This document shows, one piece after another, positions 6,153-15,102 of a DNA stretch of 25,673 nt. This DNA is from a virus. The first letter of the stretch is position 1. The number at the start of each line of letters is the position of its first letter. The DNA is taken from IMG/VR virus record IMGVR_UViG_3300046517_000688, positions 1 through 25,673 of that record; one strand, given 5' to 3'. The translations under genes and the position numbers were made by a program. Below the pieces are notes generated by a model. The model was not told where the DNA came from. It did not search any database and worked only from the letters and a program-made list of their open reading frames with translations.

Positions 6153-8092
6153 ACAGACTCCGCCGCGAAGTGATAGCCCGCGTAGTAGAAAATCTGAGCA
6201 GCGAGTTTGTGGTTTCCTTCATCGGTGATAATGTTGAAGTCTCCAAAGCTTGGTACTAGTAGGCCGCGAGCAGACCTAGCCTCCATGCCGGATGGCGGGG
6301 CGACAAACAAGAAGCCATCAGCAATCATGCGCGCCCAGATTTCTTCGGTTTTGTGCTGACGGAATACACCGTCTGAGCGAACCTCCATAGAGCGCGTCTG
6401 GAAACAGAGGCGGTTTTCATCGCCAAGTTCGGTGTAGTAGACGGTGATCGTCACGGAGTCGATTTCAGCGGTGACTCCGGGTAGGTTCGTGCCGTTCTGC
6501 AAGACACACTGAATCGCCGCCCCAAAGTTAGCAGCGTTGATCTGAGCAGGAGTCCAAGTCTGCGACCACTTGTCGCCTGATCCGCCATAGGTCTTGGTTA
6601 GCACTTCGCCGGGCCATTCGATGTAGCGTTCTCCCTTGTCGCTTTCCCATTTGGCGACGCCTTCCTTGACGATCTGCACAGCCGCGTCGAAGACCCAGGT
6701 GTTGGCGGTCTTGCCTGCACCGTAGTTTCCTTTGCGTTTCACTTCGACGATGATCCCGCTGATCGTCGCGCCTTCCGGGATCGCAAACCCGTAGTTCGTG
6801 CATTTCAGAAAGTGGCTTTCTTTCGACCCGCCAACTCCAGCCCCGATGCCAATGGTCGCGTACACGCCATCAGATAGTTTGGCGTTGGCGGGGTTCGTCC
6901 AAGCCGTCGAGCCGACCGTTGCGCTGTCTTCCGCCGTTCCGGGAAGTTTCGATACGAATGAGTCGGGCTGTGAGCCAGAGTCAGGAGCAGTCACAACAAG
7001 ATGCTGCTCAGTCGGCTCGATGAATACACAATCTAGACGTGGTAGCGTCCCAGCTCCACCAGGAGCGCGCGCCGATATTCGCCACTCAATCTGCTGGGTG
7101 CCGACCACCGCGATTTCAGGCCTTATTACCCCAAAGTCAACTAGCGACCAGTTGCCGATCAAGGGAGCTTCGATCACGTTATTCTGCGTCCAACGGGTCG
7201 CGCCCTGAGGCTTCCATTCCAACCGCATCTGTACGGTGCCAAGAGCCGCGTTTGCATCGAATACCCGCATCCGAATCTTGCGGGCGCCAATGTGGGTCAT
7301 GTGACCTGACGCGACGATTTTCGAGTCCAGCACGTTTAGCCACCCGGCATTGAGCGTGGCGTTCTCTACCGTACTGCCGCCCGATGCCCCTGCCCTTCCA
7401 ACGATGCTCGATCCCCCACGCAGCGTTAGAGCCTCGCACTCATAGAACAGAGCCGCCGTAGCGGCTGCGCTGTAGAATCGGGACTCAATCGCAGCCGCTA
7501 GCCCTCGGATATCTTTGGCTGCTTCGTTTTTCAGGCGAATGCGTATCAGGCCTGGAGCAGTCCCCTTGATGTTAGCAATTAGCCATTCGAGTCGGCGAGC
7601 TTCTTCTACTTTGATTTCTCCGCTTGCGATCTCTTTCACGCTGTAGAAGTAAGGGCCGATGGTGAGGGTCAAAGTGATTTCGTTCAAGGTCTGCCGGTGA
7701 GCCATGAGCCATCCATCGACGCCTCCCAGCACAGCCGTGTGAACTATCGCGCCGACCGACACGGAGAAGCCGCCGCCTGAGCTGAAGTCGCGTCGCAACC
7801 AGCCGCCCTCATTCTGGATGCGCCCGATCTTCATCTGAAGAGTCTGTAGCGCGCCAGCCAGGGTGATGCCGCTCTCCGGCTTCGCCCGTAGTTTCAGGGC
7901 GACGGTGCGGTTCGGCGGGTGACGGTCGGCGGGAATTTCTCCGAGTGACTGCCGCACCAAGAACAGTTCCTGTTCGGAATCACCCCATTCAGCCTCTACC
8001 ACACGTAGCCCTAGACGATCTAGGTTCAGCTCGGCACGAGCAGGAGACTGGGTGAACTCCAGAGGGTCGAGGGTGACCGTCTCCATTGGCAT
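6149..8092 (-). CDS. Dit-like minor tail protein with inserted beta domains
   Basis: 647 residues. Residues 1-150 resemble a distal-tail N-domain (ELFLVRQSLGEIPADRHPPN, then NEITLTLTIGPYF). Residues about 155-365 form a jelly-roll-like region (HIGARKIRMRVFDANAALGT, VDFGVIRPEIAVVGTQQIEW). Residues about 395-555 look like a separate beta-sandwich with WTNPANAKLSDGVYATIG, YGFAIPEGATISGIIVEVKR, GGSGDKWSQTWTPAQINAAN. The last part (RSMEVRSDGVFRQ, GFLFVAPPSGMEARSARG, GDFNIITDEGN) returns to the tail-protein pattern. The inserted domains are plausible carbohydrate- or receptor-binding modules. The start overlaps the tape measure stop; a second ATG lies six bases in. Confidence 0.8.
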   Translation of the reverse strand: MPMETVTLDPLEFTQSPARAELNLDRLGLRVVEAEWGDSEQELFLVRQSLGEIPADRHPPNRTVALKLRAKPESGITLAGALQTLQMKIGRIQNEGGWLRRDFSSGGGFSVSVGAIVHTAVLGGVDGWLMAHRQTLNEITLTLTIGPYFYSVKEIASGEIKVEEARRLEWLIANIKGTAPGLIRIRLKNEAAKDIRGLAAAIESRFYSAAATAALFYECEALTLRGGSSIVGRAGASGGSTVENATLNAGWLNVLDSKIVASGHMTHIGARKIRMRVFDANAALGTVQMRLEWKPQGATRWTQNNVIEAPLIGNWSLVDFGVIRPEIAVVGTQQIEWRISARAPGGAGTLPRLDCVFIEPTEQHLVVTAPDSGSQPDSFVSKLPGTAEDSATVGSTAWTNPANAKLSDGVYATIGIGAGVGGSKESHFLKCTNYGFAIPEGATISGIIVEVKRKGNYGAGKTANTWVFDAAVQIVKEGVAKWESDKGERYIEWPGEVLTKTYGGSGDKWSQTWTPAQINAANFGAAIQCVLQNGTNLPGVTAEIDSVTITVYYTELGDENRLCFQTRSMEVRSDGVFRQHKTEEIWARMIADGFLFVAPPSGMEARSARGLLVPSFGDFNIITDEGNHKLAAQIFYYAGYHFAAESV

Positions 8093-11000
8093 CAGCGTAT
8101 CCCCCTTCCACCAGGAGTCCTGGACATAGATTTGAGCGTGTCCTTGCGGGTAACCCGCCTCACGTCCTTTTCAAACGGCTTACCGTTAGCCCTGCCAACC
8201 ACCTTCTGCTCCGCCTCATGAAACTCTACATGTTCAAAGTTGATGTCTCCGCCCTCCTTGAGCGCTGCCTGCGCCTCATGCGAGGGAATCACGCGGCTTC
8301 CCTGCGGCACTGCAACGACCTCCCGCCCCTTCTCGCCTACTTCCGCCATCACGACGCCTCCCTTGGCGTAGGCGCCAGCGTAGGGCGCTGCAGGGGCGGC
8401 TATAGCGGAGACGCTCGGCATGGCAGACAGGACGGCGTACTGGCTCTGTGAAACCAGGTATCGCTTCCTCCATTCTTCTGCCAGCTGTTCCGCGATCTGT
8501 TTGGCTTCAGATTCGCTTTCGGATTCACCGCTGGCTCCGACTCCGCTGGCCTTTTCAGCGTCTTCCTGTATTTCCCTGAGGCGATTCTGAACGGTGAAGA
8601 TCTCGCCGCCAACCGTGCCGATGGGCGGCGGGTTGCCGATGTCGCCAAGGCTACCCCCGGCACCCTGAATGAGCTGCAAGCCGGAGAACGATATGTGCTG
8701 CCCTCGCCCTTCTACTTCACCAGCTTCACCCTTGATTCCTTCGAGCAGCTGGGCGACGCTTTCTTTCTTTCCGGTCAGGCTTGGTATGATCGTTCCGGTG
8801 AGAGCCGATTCGACTCGGTGACGGTCTTTCTGCTCTCCTTCGATGCGGTGCACCTGATCGTTGAGCTTGTGAATTTCTTCCTGGGCGTGTTTGTCGTTGC
8901 CGCTGATTGCTTCCTTCTTGGCGTGCACTTCGCCGCGCAGAGTTGCCAGTTCACCTTTGTTCGGATTTTTGGCTTTTTCAGCGGCCGACAAACGATGTTC
9001 GACTTCGCCTAGCTCTTTTTCAAGTTTAGTTTTCGACTCTTTCTGCGCCCGTTCAATTTCTTTGACCTGCTTTTCAATTTCCTGCTTCTTCTTTTCGGCT
9101 TCGCGGATCGCCTTCTTCACAGCATGGAGTCGCTGGTTGGCTTCTTTCAGCAGCTTTTTGAGTTTGGGAAGCTCCGGTGCCTCGATGCCGTACTCCCCCG
9201 CCACACGGCTGCGCAGACGGAGCAACGCGCCGAGCTGTTCGTTCAGCCATTCGCCCTCGGTTCGGCCCTTGAACTTGCCCTGGTTGACTACCCCTTCTTC
9301 ACTTTCGGTAGTCAACGTGGATGCGTTGCTGGCAAATTCTTCGTACTTCGAGACATCGCCGGTCATGTCTTCGAGGGTCTGGAGCCGACCAAGCTGTTTG
9401 TCATTCAAGCCGATGGCGTCGATATGGCGTTTGAGCTTTGCCAGTTTCCCTTGATACTTTGGCAAGTGTTTGCCAGCTCGCAATCCCTGCAGAACGTTGC
9501 CTATGGATTTCGCTATCGGGTCCTGTTTAGCTTTCGTTTTGCCATCTTTGGTGCTGCCGCCGGACGCCATTCCTAGCAAGCCACCCTGCATAGCTTTCTG
9601 CATATTCTGGACCTTCACCAAGCCCAGCCAAGCATTCGGCAATCCCAAAGCTTCCGCCGTCTGGTACCACAGGTCGATGTCGCGCGAGTGTCCGTCTACA
9701 GCTCCGCCTCCAAGACCGATGTCAAGTTTTTCCCCGATTACAGACTTGCCACCACGGCTGATACGGAGCTTCGCCCCGAACGGAAGGTCCCCCAACGCTT
9801 TGCCCATCATCAACTCGGCAAACGCCATTTTCCCAGGCAAGCTCACGCCGGATGCGCCAACCGTTCCGCTAACGTGATCGGCAGGACCACCGTAGGTCGA
9901 TGCTCCGACGATTCGACCCGGCCCCATGAGCGCGGCGTCGCCGCCGCCCCACTGGCCGGGCGTATGAGCTTTCGCCCACTTTTCCGCCGCAGCCTGCGCG
10001 TCTCCGACAGACTTGGCTCCGGTAGACCCCAGCTCTCCAGGAGGACCGGAGAAGGCGACTTTGGCTAGCGCTGCCATCACAGCGCCGGTCGGATGGCGCA
10101 CCTGGAACTTGCCGCCGCTGTCGCCTTCGTTCGCCTCGCCTTCGCCAACGCTGGTTGGGAAGAAACCAGCTCCGCCCCCAGGGTTGGAGCCGCTGGTGCC
10201 AAAGAACTTGCCTGCGATTTTCATGAAGGTGTGAACGGCGTTGGCATAGATCGTTATGGGGCCAGGTCCGGCTGCACCAAAGTTCGCAAGTTCTCCGGAC
10301 ACCATCGGTTTGTCGAGCCAGCCACCTGCGTGCAGCACAGCCGACACCGCTCCCGAACAGTCGTACGGACCGGAGAAGCCGCCGTGGCCTCCGCCCCAGA
10401 CGTAGGGAAAGTGCTGGCTGTCGATGTTCGAGGCGGTCGCCATAGCGGCTGCCATGTTGCCGCCTTCTGCAAACTTGCGGTGCGGGAAGCGTGGGACTTC
10501 CTGGTTGATGTGTTCGAGCGCGCCGAGCTTCTTGCGGTCCTTCGATGCCCGGCTGTTCAGAACGTGAACGATCTCGCCCGGCTCGACCATCGCGGTGAGC
10601 GGCACCTTGTCGCCGGTTCCGCCACCGGGGACGACCATGCCACCTAGCTGGTGACCTTTTCCTTTTTTGCCGCCGCCGGTAATCGAAGAATGGAATTCAG
10701 CTTTGCTGATGCCTAGTTCTTTGGCAAACTTAGACAGGTTGCCTTTCACCAGCACCACACCATGGTTAGTTTCCCTGTACCAGGTACGGCTGTCTTCCGT
10801 TGCAGTTTTGGTCTTCTGCCCAAATATGTCTCCCATGTGGGTGAAGTCATGCACCATCTGCTGCGTCGAGTTCTGGGTGACTTTTGGCAGCGAGTTAAAA
10901 CGGTTTTCAAGACCGTGTAGATGCTTGCCCAGGGTCGCCTGTACCGGGGTCATCTTCTGCAGCCCGGCGGCAAACTTATGCCCTGCCTTTTCGCCAGCTT

Positions 11001-13335
11001 CAGCGACGGTCTTGCTAATGTTCCTGCGGACTTCAGCCGCAACGTTTTCTTTTTTGACAAGGCGGCGCAGCAGGGCGTAGTTGTGTTCTTCAGATTCGTA
11101 CTTGTGCGACATGTGCTTGATCTGCGCATCGAGCGAAGGCAGACGCTGCTTTTCGGCGGCAATGGTGATCGTGGTTTCATGCCGGTAGAGCTTCAGCGCG
11201 TTACCGGCGAGCTGGTGTGCCCGTTTGGCTTCGTGTGCGGTCTGTGCGTCTCGATGCTGAGCGTGGGCCAGGGCAAGCTCGGCTTCGCGTGCCTGATGGC
11301 TGCTCGGGCCGAACTGTTTGATCGCATGGTTTAGTTCGCGGTGGGCCTGGGTGACTCGCCTCGTAGACTGGTGGTGCCGTTTGTTGGCCTGAGTCACCTG
11401 ATCTTCAGCCTGGACCAATTCGTCGGCTGCTGCTCGCTGCGACTTCGCCGCGTCGCGAGCGTGCTGGGCCTGCGCCATCATCTCGTCCTGCATCGGACGG
11501 GCGACATGTCCGCCGAACAGCTTGCCAATGAAGCCGCCCAAGATCGAGCCGAGTCCACCGCCTATCAAAGCTCCGGGCAAACCGCCAATGAGACCACCGG
11601 CTATCGCGCCTGCGGCTGCGCCGCCAACCTTGAACAGCGCCCCTTTCGAGTCTCCTCCCAGCACCGACGACAATATGTTGATTACTCCCGCCGCAGCCAG
11701 CGCTGCGGGCAGCATCGAAGCTAGGCCGGACGCGAACCCACCGGCCGCGACTCCCCCAGCGGCTCCGGCCTCTGCGCCCACCGCAGCCTCGGCTGGGGCG
11801 GCTGCGGCCATGGGGGTGGTGCCGAGTAGCGAAAGCTGTCCTCCTGCCCCGGCGCTAGGCATCAGCATCGACATCTGGCCGATCTTCGCGTCGGCGGCAG
11901 CCGTAGCCTGGGCCGCAGCGGCAGCCTCGGCGGACGCAGCTACAGCGTCATATGAAACTGCTAGCTCGGAGTTCGCAACGGTGGCCTCCTCGGCCATCGC
12001 CGCGTTCGATCCGAGCGCCATGTTGTTGCGCTCCAACCAGAGGATCAGTTCCCCTGATTTCCGCATCATGAATCCGAACAAGGTCAACAGCGGGCCGATG
12101 GCGGCCACCAAGAACCCTATATAGACGATGGATTTCTGAGTGCCCGGCGGTAGCTTGGCAAAGGCGTCTACGACGTGCCCGATCACATGTGCGACTTTGA
12201 TGAAGGCGGGGACGACGATGGGCACGATCACTTCACCAATTTTCACCAGCGCTACCTGGATGGTGCTCCACGCCTTCTGGAGTTCAACCAGCGGATTTTC
12301 TTCCGCGACTTTCAGCTGGTGGTTGTATTTGCCGATGCCTTCGCCGACCAGCTTCTGTTTTTCAAAGAGTTCCTGCCAGTTCTGTACAAGCATCTCAATC
12401 GTGGCGCTCGATTTGGCTCCACCGAACGCTTCGATCATGATTCGGTTCTGCTTGTTTTTGCTCAGCGAGTCCAGATGTTTGGCCAGGAACTCGATGGCAG
12501 CAGGAAGACCTTTCGAGCGCATGATAGTCGCCAGGTCTTCTGATTTGATGCCAACGCCTTCGAGGGCTTCTTCAGCCTTTTTGGAGTGTGGGATCAGCAT
12601 CGTTATCGCCGTCCGCAAGCGGGTGGACGCGACCTGGGCTGGTACGTTCCTGTCGGTCATGACGGTCAGAGCGCTGGCGTAGTCACGCATTCCCATCCCG
12701 GCCTGCACGAACGCGGGCAGAACGCCGGTACTCAGGGCGTCCTGCAGTTCTTCCATCCGCATGTCGCCCGTACCTACGGTGGCGTTCATTTCTGCGGCCA
12801 GATGCTTCATGGCCTTGCTGCCCTCTAGGTCGAGCGACTTCGCAGCGCCCGTGAGCGCTTTGGTCGTCATCTCAAGATTGGAGTTGCCCAAAGTAGCCAG
12901 CTGCATCCCGCGTTTCAAAACCGCAAGACCTTTGGCTCCTTTGAAACCCGCTGAGCGCACTCGGAATAGTGCCTCTGCCACTTCATCTGGGCCGAACTTG
13001 CTGGCTTCAGACAGCCCAAGGACTTCCTTCTTCAGATACGCCGTTTCCTTAGCCGACGCTCCAGCCTGAGTCTGAATCAGGCTCATGTCGCGATTGAATT
13101 TCAGCGACATTGCGGTTGACGCAGCCGCGATGGCGAGCAGCGGCGTCGTCACGCCCTTCGTCATGAACTTCCCGGCGGCGGTCGTCTTCTTTCCGGCCGA
13201 CACCATGCCACGGCCCATTGCGACACTGGCTGCCTCGGTCTTCTCTAGGGTGCCCTGGACGGTACGCAACTCTGCGTTCGTCGCAGCGACGCCCCTAGCC
13301 TTGACCACAACAGCCAGTATCGCAGCAGGCTCCAT
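8092..13335 (-). CDS. Tape measure protein with two embedded cell-wall-active domains
   Basis: 1747 residues; sets tail length and leaves the tail during infection. Order: coiled N-terminus; TP901-type core about 55-350 (SEASKFGPDEVAEALFRVRS, RNVPAQVASTRLRTAITMLI); hydrophobic segments about 355-425; Ala/Gly-rich hydrophobic stretch 525-610 with a glycine-zipper look; His/Gln-rich helices 615-850; NlpC/P60-like domain about 965-1050 (PYVWGGGHG, catalytic C993 in YDCSGAVS, H1035 in VHTFMKIAGKFFG); RlpA/double-psi-barrel-like domain about 1140-1235 (GASTYGG, GHSRDIDLW with D1219/D1221); long charged coiled coil 1390-1510; and a C-terminal domain. GGAAG precedes the ATG. The stop overlaps the next gene as ATGA. 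Confidence 0.95.
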   Translation of the reverse strand: MEPAAILAVVVKARGVAATNAELRTVQGTLEKTEAASVAMGRGMVSAGKKTTAAGKFMTKGVTTPLLAIAAASTAMSLKFNRDMSLIQTQAGASAKETAYLKKEVLGLSEASKFGPDEVAEALFRVRSAGFKGAKGLAVLKRGMQLATLGNSNLEMTTKALTGAAKSLDLEGSKAMKHLAAEMNATVGTGDMRMEELQDALSTGVLPAFVQAGMGMRDYASALTVMTDRNVPAQVASTRLRTAITMLIPHSKKAEEALEGVGIKSEDLATIMRSKGLPAAIEFLAKHLDSLSKNKQNRIMIEAFGGAKSSATIEMLVQNWQELFEKQKLVGEGIGKYNHQLKVAEENPLVELQKAWSTIQVALVKIGEVIVPIVVPAFIKVAHVIGHVVDAFAKLPPGTQKSIVYIGFLVAAIGPLLTLFGFMMRKSGELILWLERNNMALGSNAAMAEEATVANSELAVSYDAVAASAEAAAAAQATAAADAKIGQMSMLMPSAGAGGQLSLLGTTPMAAAAPAEAAVGAEAGAAGGVAAGGFASGLASMLPAALAAAGVINILSSVLGGDSKGALFKVGGAAAGAIAGGLIGGLPGALIGGGLGSILGGFIGKLFGGHVARPMQDEMMAQAQHARDAAKSQRAAADELVQAEDQVTQANKRHHQSTRRVTQAHRELNHAIKQFGPSSHQAREAELALAHAQHRDAQTAHEAKRAHQLAGNALKLYRHETTITIAAEKQRLPSLDAQIKHMSHKYESEEHNYALLRRLVKKENVAAEVRRNISKTVAEAGEKAGHKFAAGLQKMTPVQATLGKHLHGLENRFNSLPKVTQNSTQQMVHDFTHMGDIFGQKTKTATEDSRTWYRETNHGVVLVKGNLSKFAKELGISKAEFHSSITGGGKKGKGHQLGGMVVPGGGTGDKVPLTAMVEPGEIVHVLNSRASKDRKKLGALEHINQEVPRFPHRKFAEGGNMAAAMATASNIDSQHFPYVWGGGHGGFSGPYDCSGAVSAVLHAGGWLDKPMVSGELANFGAAGPGPITIYANAVHTFMKIAGKFFGTSGSNPGGGAGFFPTSVGEGEANEGDSGGKFQVRHPTGAVMAALAKVAFSGPPGELGSTGAKSVGDAQAAAEKWAKAHTPGQWGGGDAALMGPGRIVGASTYGGPADHVSGTVGASGVSLPGKMAFAELMMGKALGDLPFGAKLRISRGGKSVIGEKLDIGLGGGAVDGHSRDIDLWYQTAEALGLPNAWLGLVKVQNMQKAMQGGLLGMASGGSTKDGKTKAKQDPIAKSIGNVLQGLRAGKHLPKYQGKLAKLKRHIDAIGLNDKQLGRLQTLEDMTGDVSKYEEFASNASTLTTESEEGVVNQGKFKGRTEGEWLNEQLGALLRLRSRVAGEYGIEAPELPKLKKLLKEANQRLHAVKKAIREAEKKKQEIEKQVKEIERAQKESKTKLEKELGEVEHRLSAAEKAKNPNKGELATLRGEVHAKKEAISGNDKHAQEEIHKLNDQVHRIEGEQKDRHRVESALTGTIIPSLTGKKESVAQLLEGIKGEAGEVEGRGQHISFSGLQLIQGAGGSLGDIGNPPPIGTVGGEIFTVQNRLREIQEDAEKASGVGASGESESESEAKQIAEQLAEEWRKRYLVSQSQYAVLSAMPSVSAIAAPAAPYAGAYAKGGVVMAEVGEKGREVVAVPQGSRVIPSHEAQAALKEGGDINFEHVEFHEAEQKVVGRANGKPFEKDVRRVTRKDTLKSMSRTPGGRGIR

Positions 13336-13338
13336 GGC

Positions 13339-13933
13339 TTACTTCCGAGCCGCTCTCTCGGCTTCCTCAGCCTGGACTTCGCGCAGGACTCGCCACATGG
13401 CCAGCTCGTGATCGCTAGTTGACCTCATTAGCTCGTCGTGCGTCCTTCCCAGTGAATCGGCTAGCTCGTACTCAAACCTGATCTGGCTCGTCAGGTCCTG
13501 GAAATTCTTCTCGCGCTTTGGCGAGTTTCTCCTTGTCGATCTTGCCCATCTCATCCAGCTTCTCGATGACGCGAGCGAAGCCACGACCGGAGGACAGGTG
13601 CAACTCGCGCACCTGCTCTTCCGTGAACTCAGGCTCCTTCACGCCCATCTTGAACTGCATGATCTCCATCTCGGCCCAGGCGAAGGTCGTCTCCTCGCCT
13701 TTGAACCCGATGCCCCGCTGCTTGATCGACGCAGCCTCAGCGGCGGTGAACGTCTTCAGGACGACAGAGCAGTCCCACTCGGGAACGTCGAGGATTTCCT
13801 CAACGATGTCCTCTGGTGCCTTCTTGAGGATCGCCTCGACGGTCCCGCGTGGCAACTTGCCTTCCTGCGTGAGCTTCCGTGCCTCGCCTGGCGACAAGCC
13901 AGCCCCGGTCGGAGTCTCGTCTGGTGCACCCAT
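13339..13933 (-). CDS. Tail assembly chaperone, frameshifted long form (gpGT-like)
   Basis: The frame after the short chaperone has no plausible start or ribosome binding site of its own and encodes a typical gpT-type segment: FQDLTSQIRFEYELADSLGR, then THDELMRSTSDHELAMWRVL and a charged end. It lies +1 relative to the first frame (coordinate offset 1 mod 3), so joining needs a +1 or -2 shift. The best slip site is TTTC at 13504-13501: tRNA-Phe reading TTT can re-pair with TTC. That would give a 197-residue product ending four bases before the tape measure start. AAAG at 13519-13516 is a second candidate. Confidence 0.8.
13472..13933 (-). CDS. Tail assembly chaperone, short form (gpG-like)
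   Basis: 153 residues, ATG preceded by AAGGAGGAACC. It binds and guards the tape measure protein during tail assembly in phages of this layout. Features: an acidic, helical protein with VEAILKKAPEDIVEEILDVP, VVLKTFTAAEAASIKQRG and a basic/acidic C-terminal helix. It ends at a TGA 37 codons inside the overlapping downstream frame. A fraction of ribosomes should shift into that frame, as for lambda G/GT. Confidence 0.9.
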   Translation of the reverse strand: MGAPDETPTGAGLSPGEARKLTQEGKLPRGTVEAILKKAPEDIVEEILDVPEWDCSVVLKTFTAAEAASIKQRGIGFKGEETTFAWAEMEIMQFKMGVKEPEFTEEQVRELHLSSGRGFARVIEKLDEMGKIDKEKLAKAREEFPGPDEPDQV

Positions 13934-13963
13934 GGTTCCTCCTTGGTTGTAGTTAGCCCTGTC

Positions 13964-14428
13964 TTAGAACAGGGCTTTGATCGCCGTTTCGGCCGCTTCG
14001 ACTTCCGCTTTGGAGACGCAGCGTTCGATGCCGAGATCGGTGACGTTTTTGATGGTCGGTTCCGTGGTGGAAGCCTCGCCAACCGACCCGCTCAGCGGGT
14101 TGTAGTTGAAGAGCTTCCCGCCCATCACGTAGCACGGGTTGGTCGCCGACGGTTCGCCGGGTTCCGCCTGTACCTTGACAATGAACTTTTTGCTGTTTTT
14201 CTTGATGGGCCAGAGGATCGCGTCCACGGAAGCCGCCGCGAAGTCCTGGAACACGCTGAACGTCATCGACGCATCGCGCAGCCCCATCTCGGTCTGCTTG
14301 AATTCAGACCCGAACGTGGTCACATCCACTTCGTCGTCCGGCATGTCGATGCCGAGCTGACTGATGCGCTTCGTCAGGTCCGTCCCGTCCATGGTGATGA
14401 CGGGTTTCTTCAGGATGAACTTTGCCAT
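13964..14428 (-). CDS. Major tail tube protein
   Basis: 154 residues. The pattern is that of a siphovirus tail tube monomer: KPVITMDGTDLTKRISQLGI at the start, DDEVDVTTFGSEFKQTEMGL (the VDVTTFGS motif is typical), FSVFQDFAAASVDAILWPI (the helix plus hydrophobic loop) and CYVMGGKLFNYNPLSGSVGE in the second sheet. AAGGAG precedes the ATG at about ten bases. It is followed by the two chaperone frames and the tape measure gene, the invariant order in long-tailed phages. Confidence 0.92.
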   Translation of the reverse strand: MAKFILKKPVITMDGTDLTKRISQLGIDMPDDEVDVTTFGSEFKQTEMGLRDASMTFSVFQDFAAASVDAILWPIKKNSKKFIVKVQAEPGEPSATNPCYVMGGKLFNYNPLSGSVGEASTTEPTIKNVTDLGIERCVSKAEVEAAETAIKALF

Positions 14429-14434
14429 GTTGGC

Positions 14435-14698
14435 CTAGCTCCTTCCCCGACCACCGCGCCGCGACTCGGGCGTGGTCGGCTCTGGGGTTGACACGGGCGA
14501 CTCGGGAGAGGCATCGTCCCCAGGCGACTCGCTGTCGCTGGTTGCCTCGCTGGCCGTCTCGCCGCCACCGCCGACTACTTCGATGGCTCCGCGATCAACC
14601 ATCCGCGCCTCCTCGTCTGGCAGCAAGTCGCGCTGTCCAGTCTCTCCGGGCGGGATGTCGAGCTGATCTACGTTCGTGATGTTCTTGTAGGTCTTCAC
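14435..14698 (-). CDS. Small unknown protein before the tail tube gene
   Basis: 87 residues, GTG start with a very strong AGGAGGACC upstream. The first 43 residues are a compact segment (KTYKNITNVDQLDIPPGETG, then LLPDEEARMVDRGAIEVVGG) of the kind often found as short tail-linked proteins. The remainder is disordered, rich in Ser, Pro, Glu and Asp, with an Arg/Gly end. No catalytic motif. The strong ribosome binding site suggests substantial expression, fitting a virion or assembly role. Confidence 0.75.
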   Translation of the reverse strand: MKTYKNITNVDQLDIPPGETGQRDLLPDEEARMVDRGAIEVVGGGGETASEATSDSESPGDDASPESPVSTPEPTTPESRRGGRGRS

Positions 14699-14706
14699 CG
14701 GTCCTC

Positions 14707-15102
14707 CTATTCTGCTTCTGAGTCGAGCTTGTACTCAGCTCCGACATGGTTGTAGCGCTCACCATCAGTCACCTCGTCCATATCGACATCTGCGATGGGG
14801 CGAATGTCCTGATGAGCCTTTCCTTTGATAGCCAAGGTTGCACGGGTCAAGATCTCCTTGCACCGTGCGTCTATCTTCTCGGCGTCCTCGCGGCCACCGA
14901 CACCCTTGACTAGCCAGACTTCCCGATCCAGAGAGGGGCCATCCATGGCCCAGATCGGTACACCTGACGCCTTATGGAAGATGACATACGGGGTCTCAGT
15001 CCCAGCCGGAGCTATCCGGTGGAAGACGCCGCCAGTCGCCAGCCCTTTGAGAACTGGGTCTTCCTTCAAGATCTTGCTTAGAGCTTCGCGCACGGGGTTC
15101 AC
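14707..15102 (-). CDS. Tail terminator/completion protein (DUF3168-like)
   Basis: 131 residues, GTG start (GTGA overlap). The layout fits the tail-terminator fold that caps the tail tube: an N-terminal helix (REALSKILKEDPVLKGLA), then TPYVIFHKASGVPIW, a central strand-rich region REVWLVKGVGG, a helix (EDAEKIDARCKEILTRATL) and a final strand region RYNHVGAEYKL. Position between the gp10-like gene and the tail tube gene agrees. Confidence 0.8.
   Translation of the reverse strand: MNPVREALSKILKEDPVLKGLATGGVFHRIAPAGTETPYVIFHKASGVPIWAMDGPSLDREVWLVKGVGGREDAEKIDARCKEILTRATLAIKGKAHQDIRPIADVDMDEVTDGERYNHVGAEYKLDSEAE

Noticed and set aside
8092-13335. Possible CRISPR or DNA-level repeats within the tape measure gene
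   Set aside because: Repetition is at protein level only (Ala/Gly stretches, a Glu-Ser run at about residue 1605, coiled coil); no regular DNA repeat-spacer pattern is visible.
13339-13584. Second chaperone frame as an independent gene
   Set aside because: The only start is a GTG deep inside the first gene without a ribosome binding site, and the N-terminal residues before the overlap end are shadow-like; frameshift fusion explains it better.
13598-14491. Long plus-strand frame of 297 codons over the tail tube and chaperone genes
   Set aside because: It is antisense to three confidently assigned genes and has an Arg/His/Leu-rich composition typical of a shadow frame.
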